A stretch of 64,000 nucleotides of DNA, taken from NCBI GenBank assembly GCA_051294375.1, contig CM119271.1:10068291-10132290 (forward strand). Direction: 5' to 3'. This DNA is from Paraspadella gotoi. Taxonomy: Eukaryota > Chaetognatha. The position numbers were made by a program, and so were the translations under genes. Positions 1 to 11,500 of the stretch are shown here, piece by piece. The first letter of the stretch is position 1. Each line of letters starts with the position of its first letter. The notes beneath the pieces were generated by a model. It was not told the DNA's origin. It did not search any database and worked only from the letters and a program-made list of their open reading frames with translations.

Positions 1-3000
1 GCTGGAAGACAACAGAGTCGTCCTCGTCGTAAGCCTCGAAGTCGTAATCTTCTGACATCGAAAAAATGTGATAGATGAAGTGATTCTGAATGAAACGGTT
101 TTCGCTTCCCGGGCAGCCGTATCCTCGACGGTAGCCGTAAGAGAGGACGCAGAGTTGTGTGCAAGGGTTGTCCTCGCAGGGATTGTGATTCGCGGGTTGC
201 TTGAAGGGGTGGTCTACCTTAACGGCTGTGGGTTCGTGATCCAGCCATGGAAATTGATGAAGCTTCACGCGGTCGCGCGGGTGAAAAAGGTTAAATTGGA
301 AAACGTAGTAGTAAAAGTCGCTAAGGATGTAAGCGTAATCTTCAAAGATGTCGAGCTGCGATGGCATTTCCACAGGCGCCGTCGTTAACAACTGAGGTTT
401 CAAATTCTTCGCTTCGGAGAAGATCTTGACGTAGTAAATGCCACCTCGCCAATTGTCGATCCAATAAAGTATCTCCCTCGCGAAATCTAGCGTCACCGAC
501 GAAGGCCGCGTCACGTCGGAGACGACGAGCCGCCGATCGTAGCCGTCCATGGACGAGGCCTCGATGGCGGCCTTGCCTAGATGATTTTCGCTGTAACGGC
601 TCCAGAACATGGTGCGATTGGCCGGATGCAGCGCGATCGAAGTAGGTTTGTCCACAAGAGGAACGAGATTGTCGATGCAGGAAAATGTTGTCGATGAGCA
701 GACCGCGATGCCGCGGTTCTTTGCGTCACCAATGTACAAGTTTTTAGTGACCCAATCCAAGGCGATTGCCGACGGAGAGTAGGAAGTGTTGACTTCCTAA
801 AAAATAATAAATAAAAAAAAGAAAATGCGATAATTGTTTTCAAAGGGTTCACAAAAAAATTCTAACCCAGTTTTAACTTACCCTTAATTCGTGCATTGAA
901 GCTTGCGAAAAATTTGAGATAAGAATTCGGCCGTCGGGAAAAGCCCAAAATGTTTCCCGTGAATGTATATCGAAATCAAAAACGTATTCTTTCGTTTGGT
1001 TGAATCTGTAACTCTTAAAAGAATTCTGAAAGTAGCTCTCATGATGCGAGAGAAGCAGCTTTGGTCCTACAGAATTCATTTCATAAATTCGATTCGATTG
1101 GGCGACTAAAAGTTTGCACGCCTTGGTACTATCTGGCTTACACCAAAGCTCATGGTGTGGACTTTTTTCACGATTTTGACCCAAGAATCCGTCAACACCG
1201 CCATGAATAAATGTTGTAGTTTCAAAATATCCTTCAGCACAGCGGCAACTAAAGCTCCCTCTCAAGTTTATGCAAACTTGCAAATGTCGACAAATAAAAG
1301 GTGACGCATGGCATTCATTAATGTCGATGCATTGCCCATCAATTATTTCGAATCCTGGTTTGCAAAAACATCGAGAGCCTCGAGGCGTTGGATGACAAGA
1401 CTGTTGACATCCCCCATATTGTTGCTTACAAGCCACTTCACATAATCCGCCTTCGTCCGAATCATCGAAGCAATCTGGAACAAGGTCACAAACTTTTTTC
1501 ATGTCAATGCATTTACGTCGGTCATCGCAGAGAAATCTCGAGTTGTTGCAGGCCTTGGGGTCAAAACCTGCACAATGTTGTTCATCTTCACCACCAGGAC
1601 AGTTAACCACAGTGTCACAACGTTGCTTTTCACTAAAGCAAGTTTTACCATCGGAGCAAAGCATTTGATCTTTAGGACAACTAAAGCAACTCTTTTCATC
1701 CAAGCCATCTGGGCAATCAACTTGACGATTGCATTGAAATTTTTCAGGGATGCAGTGGTTGGGCCCACATGCAAATTCATTTAAGGCACAACCGGTATGA
1801 TTAAACACTTCAAAATGTGCACAAACGTGTGCTCTTTCATCCTCTCCTTGAGAACAATCGGAATGGCCATCACAGAATTTTATCGATGGTATACAAGAGC
1901 CGTCCTCACATGTCCACTCATGTACATTGCAAAAATCCTTTTTAAAAGATTCGCAATGGCTTTCATCAATTCCAATTGCTGAAGAAGTATGATTAATACA
2001 ATCGTTTTCTCCATCACATATCCAAGACCTGGGTTGACAAACACCACGTGGGGAACAAAAAAAATGATTTTTAGGGCACTTAGCCATGCAATTCAGTTCA
2101 TCTGTTCCATCATCGCAATCATAGATACCATCGCACCATGAAGAGATGTTAAAGCACTTCTGGTCTTCACAAAGCATTTGATCTGGCAAGCACAAACTTG
2201 GACAACCTTTTTCATCAGATCCATCATCACAATCAGCATATCCATCACATCGCCAATCATTACGTAAACAAGCACCATTCTCACAGGTGAAGTCATTTAA
2301 TCCACACGAATTCTGACAATTTATCTCATCACTGTTATCAATGCAGTCACTCATGCCATCGCAAACATGATGCGATAAAAGACAAATGCCGTTGCTAATA
2401 CATGTGAAGTAGCCGATACCACATTTTCCTTTTTGACAATGGGTTCCTGACAAATCAAATCCAGGGGGACAAAGGCACTTACGACTTTTATCTGGAAGAG
2501 GAATGCAAATATGGGAGCATCCACCATTTTCCATAAAACATGCGTTTATTTCTTTGGGAATAAACGGACGTAAAGCTAAAATGAAATGAAACGTATCAGA
2601 AATTTCGAGACCAAGTCTATTGGTTGTTTTTTCAGATCCATCAATCAGCATTGAGAAAATATTAACGCGAGAAATATCAGTCCAATAAATTCTCTCGTCT
2701 TGTATGGTAAGACTAGTAGGCAAACCGTTATCAATTGAAAGTCGCTGGACAAGATTTCTACGATCCATTCCATTTAAATTTGAAGAATTAATATTGCCTT
2801 CAAAATCACTCCAGTATAGTCGATCAGATGAGTAATCAATTAACAAATTATCAGCTCGTTTGGTATGGCTTACTATACTCTGACAATTAGTTCCATCCAT
2901 GTTGCACTTAAATATATACCCATAACCTTCAGAATCAGCATAAAGGAACACTCCCTTTACGGGATGAAGACATAAACTGTCTGGCCGATGAAGATGCAGT

Positions 3001-4640
3001 CTGTCTCGTATGATAATTCTGTCAGAACCATTCAAGCGACTCACCGAGATTGACGGCATCCATGAATCTGCTTCTAACCACCACAAATTGTTTGATAACC
3101 AATCAACCTGAACAGATCTCACAGTTAACTGAAAGTTAGAGACAAGAGGGCTTCCCTCCACTCCATATTCTGGCAGAGGCTCAAGCGTTGTAGAATTGAG
3201 TTGAATGACATCAATGAAATCCTTGAAATTGTCAGCATAAAACAGAAGCCCTTTAGGTGCATGATAAGCCATGGCACTGACAAAGTCAAGACCTTGTTTT
3301 AAATAGCTATCAGGCAACATATTTCGTTTGGTATCCAATGTTACTGGATGACTATTGTTTAATGAGTATTTTGATGCCTTTACAACTTTATCGCCCAGTG
3401 AAACTGCTAATGGTCTTAAATTTTTACAATTTTTTTCATCTTGTGCTAATGCCATTCCTTTGGGGCAAATACATTTACTTAAATGCGAAGCTGTCCCTTG
3501 AACGCAGAAATGACTACAAGATGCTGAGGCGCAGGGCAGGGATCCAACGTATGGTTGAAATGAATCATGAAAGTAAGACATTAACTGTAGGTTCTGAATG
3601 ATTGCCTCAGATGCTTCAATGCGAGATGCAAAACGATTTAGCCTAAGCATATGCATCTTACTGTCACGTTCCTCAATCACTCCGTACAATAGGGAGCCTG
3701 ATATAGATAAAGAGTTAAGTTTCTTAAAGGTCCGCGATTGTCCATTTTCAGACTGGAAAAGAAATTTTATATTCTTCCCTTGATAATCTGATGTAATAAT
3801 AAATCGATGGTCGCTATTAGTACTTTTGTTTTCTTGATTTTTGCTGGCGGAATAATATAGGCGACCTTCACTTCCGTAAAATGGGTCAAGAACCAAACTG
3901 TGAATCTTATAAACATTTTTTGTCATGATCACATAATGATTTGCACCATCCAAGTCTGAGGATTCTACCATAGTCTCACCATTGGACCATACTCCAATCC
4001 AATACATTTTAGAATGATGAACATCCACAATTACATTATAGGGAGTGCGATTAAAAAAACGCAGGACATCGAGGCATACACGGGTTACTTTGCAAACAGT
4101 AATAACATTTCTTGTACCTTCGCTTATCCAGATATTATTTGTATGCCAATTAAGTGAGATTCCGGTAACTTCTTCTATGCCAGGAAGCTCAAAACTTCCT
4201 TCTACTTTGCCCAGCTCACTTCCTAAGTTGATCACTACAATACGGCCATTTTCCTTTCCTTTTTTAGGGACCCAAACGTACAGAAGGCCTACGGCGGCTT
4301 GAAAAGCCAGTTGTTGACGAAGGCAGGTTTTAGAATCGTAATGGGTATCAACTTCAATGGAGGTATTACTCATCGCTGAGTGGGCAAGCGTGCTGTCGGA
4401 CTCTTGAAAATATAAATGGTTCTGAGAAATAAAGACAAAAACACCTTTTCCGGACGTTGGATCGCACGTTGATCCATCATTTCTATTTAGTCGAAAACCA
4501 CTATGACAACTGCAAACTCCAGTCACAGGTTCACACAGCTGACTGCATTTACCATAGTAGCAGAGAGACTTTCGATCGGGTGGCGAAGCCCAACCAGAGT
4601 TGGCGATAAAGATTATAAATATTACAGTATATTGCAGCAT
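1..4640 (-). CDS. LDL receptor-related protein (LRP1/LRP2-like), 5' part; continues past the window start
   Basis: Endocytic receptor of the LRP family; large members bind many ligands and are internalised through clathrin. Exon 1 runs 4640 down to 882, followed by an 85-bp intron (donor GTAAGT at 881-876, acceptor AG at 798-797). Exon 2 runs from 796 off the window and stays in frame. Domains by residue: signal peptide 1-18; EGF 27-59; beta-propeller about 66-365; EGF 370-405; propeller about 410-697; EGF 701-735; eight LDL-receptor class A repeats 740-1067, most ending in the acidic SDE/TDE/DE-type motif; EGF 1071-1104; calcium-binding EGF starting DINEC at 1107; third propeller from about 1170. 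Exon 2 continues that propeller (ILYWIDNW) into another EGF (CEDNPCTQLC). The order matches LRP1 and LRP2 from their first propeller on, but the N-terminal class A cluster of those proteins is absent. The transmembrane segment and NPxY tail lie outside the window. LRP1, LRP1B and LRP2 cannot be separated here. Confidence 0.9.
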
Positions 4641-5544
4641 GTTTTAAAAGGAAAAGTAACAAACCCACCACTACTTTTCTGAAAAAAAAAAATCGTTGAT
4701 GAAAACCAATGACATGGATGGAAACATCAAAATAATCTTATTTTTTTTGGAAAATCGAAGTAGATACTTGAAATTTACTAATTGGCAAAGTTTTATGGAT
4801 CTGCAGGTCTGGGCAAATTATAGACCTGCGATCACTTAGTTTATAATCATTGAAAAACCAGTCAGTTATTTATCCCATCTTTTTTCGTCTGTAATCTGTA
4901 ATTCTCCCACCAATTTTTTCATCGGCGCCGTGTAAAATCGAGACGAGGAGTTCTTTCAGCCGCAACTTGAAAACATTTCGATCTTTCCTCTTTTGATTTC
5001 CTTCCCAACTTTTCACCTTTTGTTTCTTTACTTAAACTTGAAGGGCGAAATCATTCTGATGCTGATCTCTCTCCCCTTTCTCGTATTTTCACACTCACCT
5101 TTTGTTATAAACAAAAGGTGAAACTAATTTTGCAGTTTTTCACAACTGTCTAAAAGCGCTGATGAAGGCTTAATTAAAACCGAAACATGTCCGATATGTA
5201 AATAAAAATCGTTGTTGAAACTGAAATATATTTCGCATTAATTGTTATAAACAAAAAATCAAGGCGTTTTATTTGGTTCGGGAAAATTACATGCTACATC
5301 AGTTAATATTAATTTAACTATTGTAATTTTCTTAGTTTTGTAATATTCTGTTGGTTTCGCCTTTTTTCAAAAATATAAAAAAATCATTTTTAAATATTTG
5401 AGCTTATCGCTTATCGCTTATATATATTGTTATTTACGAGCGTGGTTGTTTTTTTTTCCTTTAACATACAGTGAAAAATATTTAAAGGATTAAATCCAGC
5501 TATCGAATCAATTATTATTATAGCTCTACTGATCCGGTCGACCG
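4641..5544. other. Divergent intergenic region between the LRP gene and the seven-module gene
   Basis: About 900 bp separates the ATG of the minus-strand LRP gene from the ATG of the plus-strand gene at 5545, so both promoters must lie here or overlap. The only structured element I see is the hammerhead-bearing insertion at 5102-5256, listed separately. No TATA box can be assigned with confidence in this AT-rich DNA. Confidence 0.5.
5102..5256 (+). mobile_element. Short retroposon with hammerhead-ribozyme-like core and 15-bp flanking direct repeats
   Basis: A 125-bp insert (5117-5241) is flanked by identical 15-bp direct repeats, TTGTTATAAACAAAA at 5102-5116 and 5242-5256, as expected for a target-site duplication. 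The insert carries CTGATGA at 5159-5165, a stem-loop (GGCTT/AAACC, four of five pairs), GAAAC at 5182-5186 and GTC at 5189-5191. This is the order of the conserved hammerhead core with a minimal stem III. Stem I is weak in this copy, so it may be inactive. The tail AATAAAAATCGTTGT (5201-5215) recurs at 53249-53263. Hammerhead motifs of this kind are known from Penelope-like elements and related short retroposons; assignment to such a family is inference. Confidence 0.6.
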
Positions 5545-8500
5545 ATGGATTTGGAGTTCGACGCGACTTACGGCGACTTGGAGGAAATTTCCTTCGACGA
5601 GGCCGACGACGCCGTCGAAGTCTTGGACGATGATATGGAATGGCGCCAATTCGAAAGACGTCATTTACCGCCGAGACGAGACAAAAAACGAGACGAACGC
5701 CGTCGATCTCAGCGGAAAGAAACGCCGGAATCTCGGCGCCGGTCTTGCACTGTGACGGAGAAAGACCTCCGGCGTCGGCGCGAGAAAGATAACTCAAATC
5801 GAAGTCTGGAATCGAGTCGAACTGTTGATCAGCACGGCCGACGAATCGTTCGTAAGGACGGCTCAGCCAATGGACTAAATGACTTTTACCGTACCTTTTC
5901 CCGACAAAAGGGAGTTTGGGCCGACGACGAGGCTGACTCCAAAGATACTTCTCGTACCTTTCACCAACAAAAAGGAGTTTGGGCCGACGACAAAAACAAA
6001 GACTCAACTCGTCGTTTTCATCTTCAAAAACGAATTTTGCCTGACGAGGATGAACACAGAGCAACTTCTCGAACTTTTCACCGACATAAAGGAGTTTGGG
6101 CCGACGACGATGACGACATCGCTTACGTCAACACGTCCGACGAAGACGGCGACGTCCCCGACGCCGCCAATCGTCGAGTCGTCGCCTCAGACGATTCCGA
6201 CTTTAAAGAGAGCAGACTTCAAAGCTCCGATCACTCGCGCTTGAAAGAAACTGATAGAAACTCGGGTCGCAAACGGAAAATGAACGAGCCGCCTCGTAAA
6301 GAGAAGCGACGGAAAACAGAGGAAAGAGATGAGTGTCAGAGAGACTCGTTGAAATCGGCGAATCCCTTCGCGGACGATCTTTCTTTGTCTTTGAGAGTGA
6401 TGAGACGTTTAGAGGATAGAACCGACGACGATGAGTCATCTCCCTCTGCTTCTCCCACTCTCCGCACCGATCCTTTAACGGAATCCCTCTCTTTGCCTGT
6501 CCACAGTTTCGACGTCGACATTTACGAGTCGGTGGCGCCCCCGCTTCTCTCGTTGGACGCTTTCTGCGATCCCGCCGTCAAAAACTTGCTTCCTTCGACG
6601 GAGCCTCCCGCGCTGCTCCGGTTATTTTCCGAACTTATGCTCGAAGTCAAAATCTCACCACTTCCCCTCGAATGGCACGCGGAGATTTTGAAGGCGGCGT
6701 GGAGCGCCGTTGATGTGACGCCGCACAAGGAATTGGAGTTTAGGCGCGACAAGGACGATTACGTCTTCGATTGTTTTATCGAAAACGTCCATTGCGTGTC
6801 TGGGATCGGAGACGACGTCAAATACGCCGAGTCGACGGGTTTCAAACTTTTCGTGGAAAAACTCCGATGTTCGGATTACGTGAAGATCGAAACGATTTTC
6901 AAAGGGTCCAAGAAAGTAGAAAGGTTGGGGCTCTACGCTACTTTCGCCGAAGCTGCCGAGGGCAGTTTTCGTTACGACTTGTTGTGTCAAGATAAAACGG
7001 TTTTGAAAGAAAATCTTCCGAATTGCACTTACTGCAACGGGAAAGGTCACATAATTTATTTCTGTATGAAATGGCAGATGGAAAATTCCTTATATGTGAC
7101 CGCACCCCTTTTTCCGGATGATGGAACTTTGCCCGATAATTTTGTGGCGAGGGAGAGAGGTACAAATCAAGTTTCAACTTCAGATCACGTGACGGCAAAT
7201 CATTTATCAAGGTCGGATCAGATAGGTGAGACTGTTAATTCGCAAACTACGACGGATCTACCTGTTCAACATATACCGATTATTAGTACTGGCTTAAGCG
7301 GCGAAATGAAAGCCAAAGAAAATAAAGAAATCCAACCTTTTCCTACCAATGTTGAAACTGTTCAGAAAAATGAAAATACTTTCAGTAATGTCACCGTAAA
7401 AACTCATCCATCCGCTGAAGAAAAATTGATTGCAGACTTAATGGTCACTATAAAGTTGAATTTTTCTTGTTTTTCTAAAAATCAGCATAGTAATTATGGA
7501 AATTATAGAACTGCTGAACATCTCTTTTATGATTCTGTTATGAAACACAAGGGAAATATAGAGTTAAGAACGAACGACAACAATTTCGAAATGTTGATCA
7601 ATAACGTATTTGTATTACAAAGAAACTTTAAAGAAGGCTACGAGGAAAACAACAGGAAAATATTTTTGGAAGACTTGACAAAAATGTTTAATGACTGTAA
7701 TTTTTTGAAGATTTTCAAAGGCGAGCGCGATGTATTGATGATGTCCGAAACCAAAGTTACGGAGCCAGTCGAATTTTACCGATATGGTGATATTAGCAAT
7801 TTCTCGTCTCTCGTTCAAGTGATTCCCGAACAAAATTTAACGGTTTCAAGACCAATTCCTACTTTATTTTCTGGCAAAATTAACGACAACGAATCGATTA
7901 ACAAATTGCATTCGCCAGTTTCTTTTTATGGCGGGAGTACCTCTCCAGTCTCAACATTGGGGACGGATACTTTTTCACAATCTGATTCCGGTGCGACAAA
8001 AGTTAATAATCCAATTAGAAAAAAAATGTTTCTACTATCTTCTCATAACACCGCGAAAAAAAATGTGTCAAGTTTTAAGTTAAAGAATTCTAAGCAAACC
8101 ACTAGTCATGACTCCGGAGAAATTGAAACAGCAACTACTAAGAATCTCCCTAATTCTGGAAACGGTAAGGCTTTTGAAAATATTACGAAAGATTCTAAAA
8201 AAAACTCTTCTGCCCATGTAATGGAAGTAACTAATTCACCGAAGAAAAAATTGGCGCCAAAAGTTGATAATCCACCAAGTAAGAAAGTTTTGGTTCAACT
8301 ATCGTCTAAAAAGACCACAAATGAATATTTATTTAGTTGTAAGTCAAACAATTCTCAATTCAATAGTCATGGCTCCGAGGGTAGTAAAAAATCACCAGAT
8401 TTAATCATAATTCCTGATCCATTAATTTCGCCTTCAAAAAAAAAGAAAATGCTAGATGAGTGTAATCCGAAAAGTGTCAAGGAAGCTAATAAATCTCTAA

Positions 8501-11500
8501 AAACGAATATGATGACAATTCAACAAACAAATGTAAAGGACAGTTGTAAAGATACTGAGCATAATATTGACCTCAACTCTTCCAACAATAAAAAATGTCA
8601 AGATCTTCACCTGGAATTACGTGGAAACAAAGAGGGGAAACAATTACAAGCTGTCGATAATCGGAATAAAGTCAAGGAAAATAAAGACATAAATATGAAG
8701 GATAGTCAAGTGAGAATTCTTGAAAAAAGTTGCGATGATTCTGGTAGCTTTTGCAACGATATTGAGGTCAGTTCTTCTAAATCAGTTGGTGACCCTAACT
8801 CATCAATTAAATTGCCTCTTTCATTAGAAAAAGACAAGGTAAACAGGCTCATGACTGCTGCAACTCCGATTGAAAAAAGCTTTGCTAAATTTATGCATGA
8901 AATAAAACTCGTTTACACAGATCAAATAAAAAAATTTGCTAATTATGAAGAATATCTTAAATTGATTGATAGTAAAAAGCTAGCTAATGAAATTCAAGAT
9001 ATAATGAAAAAAAATAATATGGTGTTAAGTAAGAGACTTGAAAATCATAAGTGGAATTTTTATTTAAATAATATTCTCATTTTTATCTCTAAATATAACG
9101 ACCATAAAGATGCTATTCTTGAATTTTATCAACGTATTGTATCTGTCATGGTAAGATGTGATCATTTAAAACTTATTCCGGTCAATGGAAAACCAAGAAT
9201 GTATTTTTATGAGTCAGGGAAAGACTTGATAAAAGGTGCGTATAAGTATGATTTTATTTGCGAACTTTTTAATGATTTTAATACTCCCCTTACTGCTGAT
9301 CCAAAAAATAATATTAATGATTCACAAGACCTGAAGTGTACACTGGAACCCAAGCATTTAAAAGAGAAAAATCAACAAGATGGGCCCAATCTGAAAAAAG
9401 TTGAAGAATCTAATGATGCGAATGTAAATTTTCAACAGGAAAACATTTGTTTATCAGACAAAGCAAAATTGTCTGAAAAATGTTCTAAATTATTGCATTT
9501 AGGAATGCAATATTCACACTATTTTCCATTACATCCTGAAAACATTAAAGGAAAATTAATTATAGGAGAAAGCACTGCAGTAACTGCTCTTGAAAGAAAC
9601 TTTTCCAAATTAATGCAATGTATAAAAAATACTTTTAAATTTTTGTATAGGCTTTCTAAGTTGTCCAATCGCTATGAGAGTAAACTTGGAGGGGAGTGTA
9701 ATAAAAAAGAGCTTGCCAGTTTATTTGAAGAAATATTAAAAAGAAATGAAATGCTTCTAAACAAAATTAGAGACCAAAAGTTTTGGAAATTTAAAATTAA
9801 CGATGTTGTAGTTTTCTGGTCAAAGAAATCGTCAGTTTCTGAAGCTTTAAATCAGTTTTACCAACAGACTGTGTGTCAGATTGTGCGTCACGATTATTTC
9901 AAACTTGATTTAGTAAACAATGAGCTGACTTTAAAGTTATTTGAAACTGAGAAAGAGGCAGTAAACGGGTCTTACAGATATGACTATTTCTGTAACAGCA
10001 ACATTCAAGAACTGCCATGTGATAAAGCTGAAATTAAGTTTCCGGAAGCTGATGTCATTGGTGAATCACTGAGCTCAAAAGCAGATAGTTTAAGTAAGGA
10101 ATCAAAGCTTTCTAACGCTATTGACAAGTCTTTAAATTTCCATGAAAAACTAAAGTCCAGTAATTCTGGAGAGGCCAAATCTAATCAAGTTCAGGATATT
10201 ACAATCACGCCGGTTGAAAAACTTAACGTTCAAATTAAGTTGACTACTGAATGTCAAAATTTTTTAGATTATGGTTTGAAATCATTTCATCTTTTTCCTT
10301 TACATCCCGAAAATATTGAAGGGGTTCTTATTGTAGGACATGATAATGGTATGGCTGCAAGCTTGGCAACTGACACTGAAAAAGGAATGGCAAAGCTCAT
10401 GCAAACTATAAAAAATACTTTTAGTTTTTTGTATAATATTCCAAAATTTTCAGATCGTTATGAGACTGTCATTGGTCAAAAATGTACTAAGCAAGAGCTT
10501 TCCTTTATCTTTGAAGAAGTATTGAAATTTAATGGAATGGTTTTATCCTCAAGTCATGATAACAACTTATGGCAGTTCAAAGTGAACGATATTTTTATTT
10601 TAAGTTCAAAAAAAAACTGTTTTCAAGACGCTCAAAATCAGTTTTATCGTCGAGCAGCGAGCCTAATTGTTCGATCAGATTATTTGAAACTTGAAACAAA
10701 AGAAGAAAATTTAAAACTGTTGTTGTATGACACAGAAAAAGAGGCTGTACAGGGATCATATCGGTATGATTCGCTATGTAATAATACCGAAAATACTTCT
10801 TTACTTGCTGAACCTCTACTGAATATTCAAGAAAAAGATTTTATTGACAAAGCTAAAAAAACAGTTGATATAAAAGATTCATCCAAAATCGTTGATAACG
10901 AACAGACAGTAAATTATAAATCTATTAATGGAAGGCCGATTCTACTTAAAAATATCGATAAACCTTTAAGAATTGGTGAAACTAGCAACTCTTTTGAACC
11001 GTCTGCTATTGAAAAATCCATGGGAAAGTTACTTTTAAAAATTAAAAAACGTTTTACATTTCTCTATTCAGCCATAGAAGATAATTTGATGGAGGAATGT
11101 TTGTCCAAAAAATATAAATCTAACAGGATATCAGCTATTTTAACTGAGATTATTTCTAGTTTAGACATGGATTCTGTGACAGAACAAACTAAGAAAAAAA
11201 AAACATGGAATTTTAAAATTTCCGAGGTTCTTGTTTCTGAGGCACAATTAACGGCTCCCATGTCTTCAGTTTTGTCCCATTTTTATACAAAATTTGTATG
11301 TATGGCTGTAAAATCTGATTATTTAAAAATTTTGAACAAGGAAGGAGTTCAAAGGTTAGTATTATTTTCTACAAGCACTGAGGCAAGTTCAGGTGCAATA
11401 CGTTATGATATATTATGTGACAATCGAGTGCAAGAGAGTTTGGTGTCCAAACAAATTGAAAAGGAGTCTGAATCAAAACCAAAATCAAAATCTTCTGCAG

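Noticed and set aside
577-852. Minus-strand open frame near the LRP intron
   Set aside because: It is out of frame with the propeller-encoding exon and crosses its intron.
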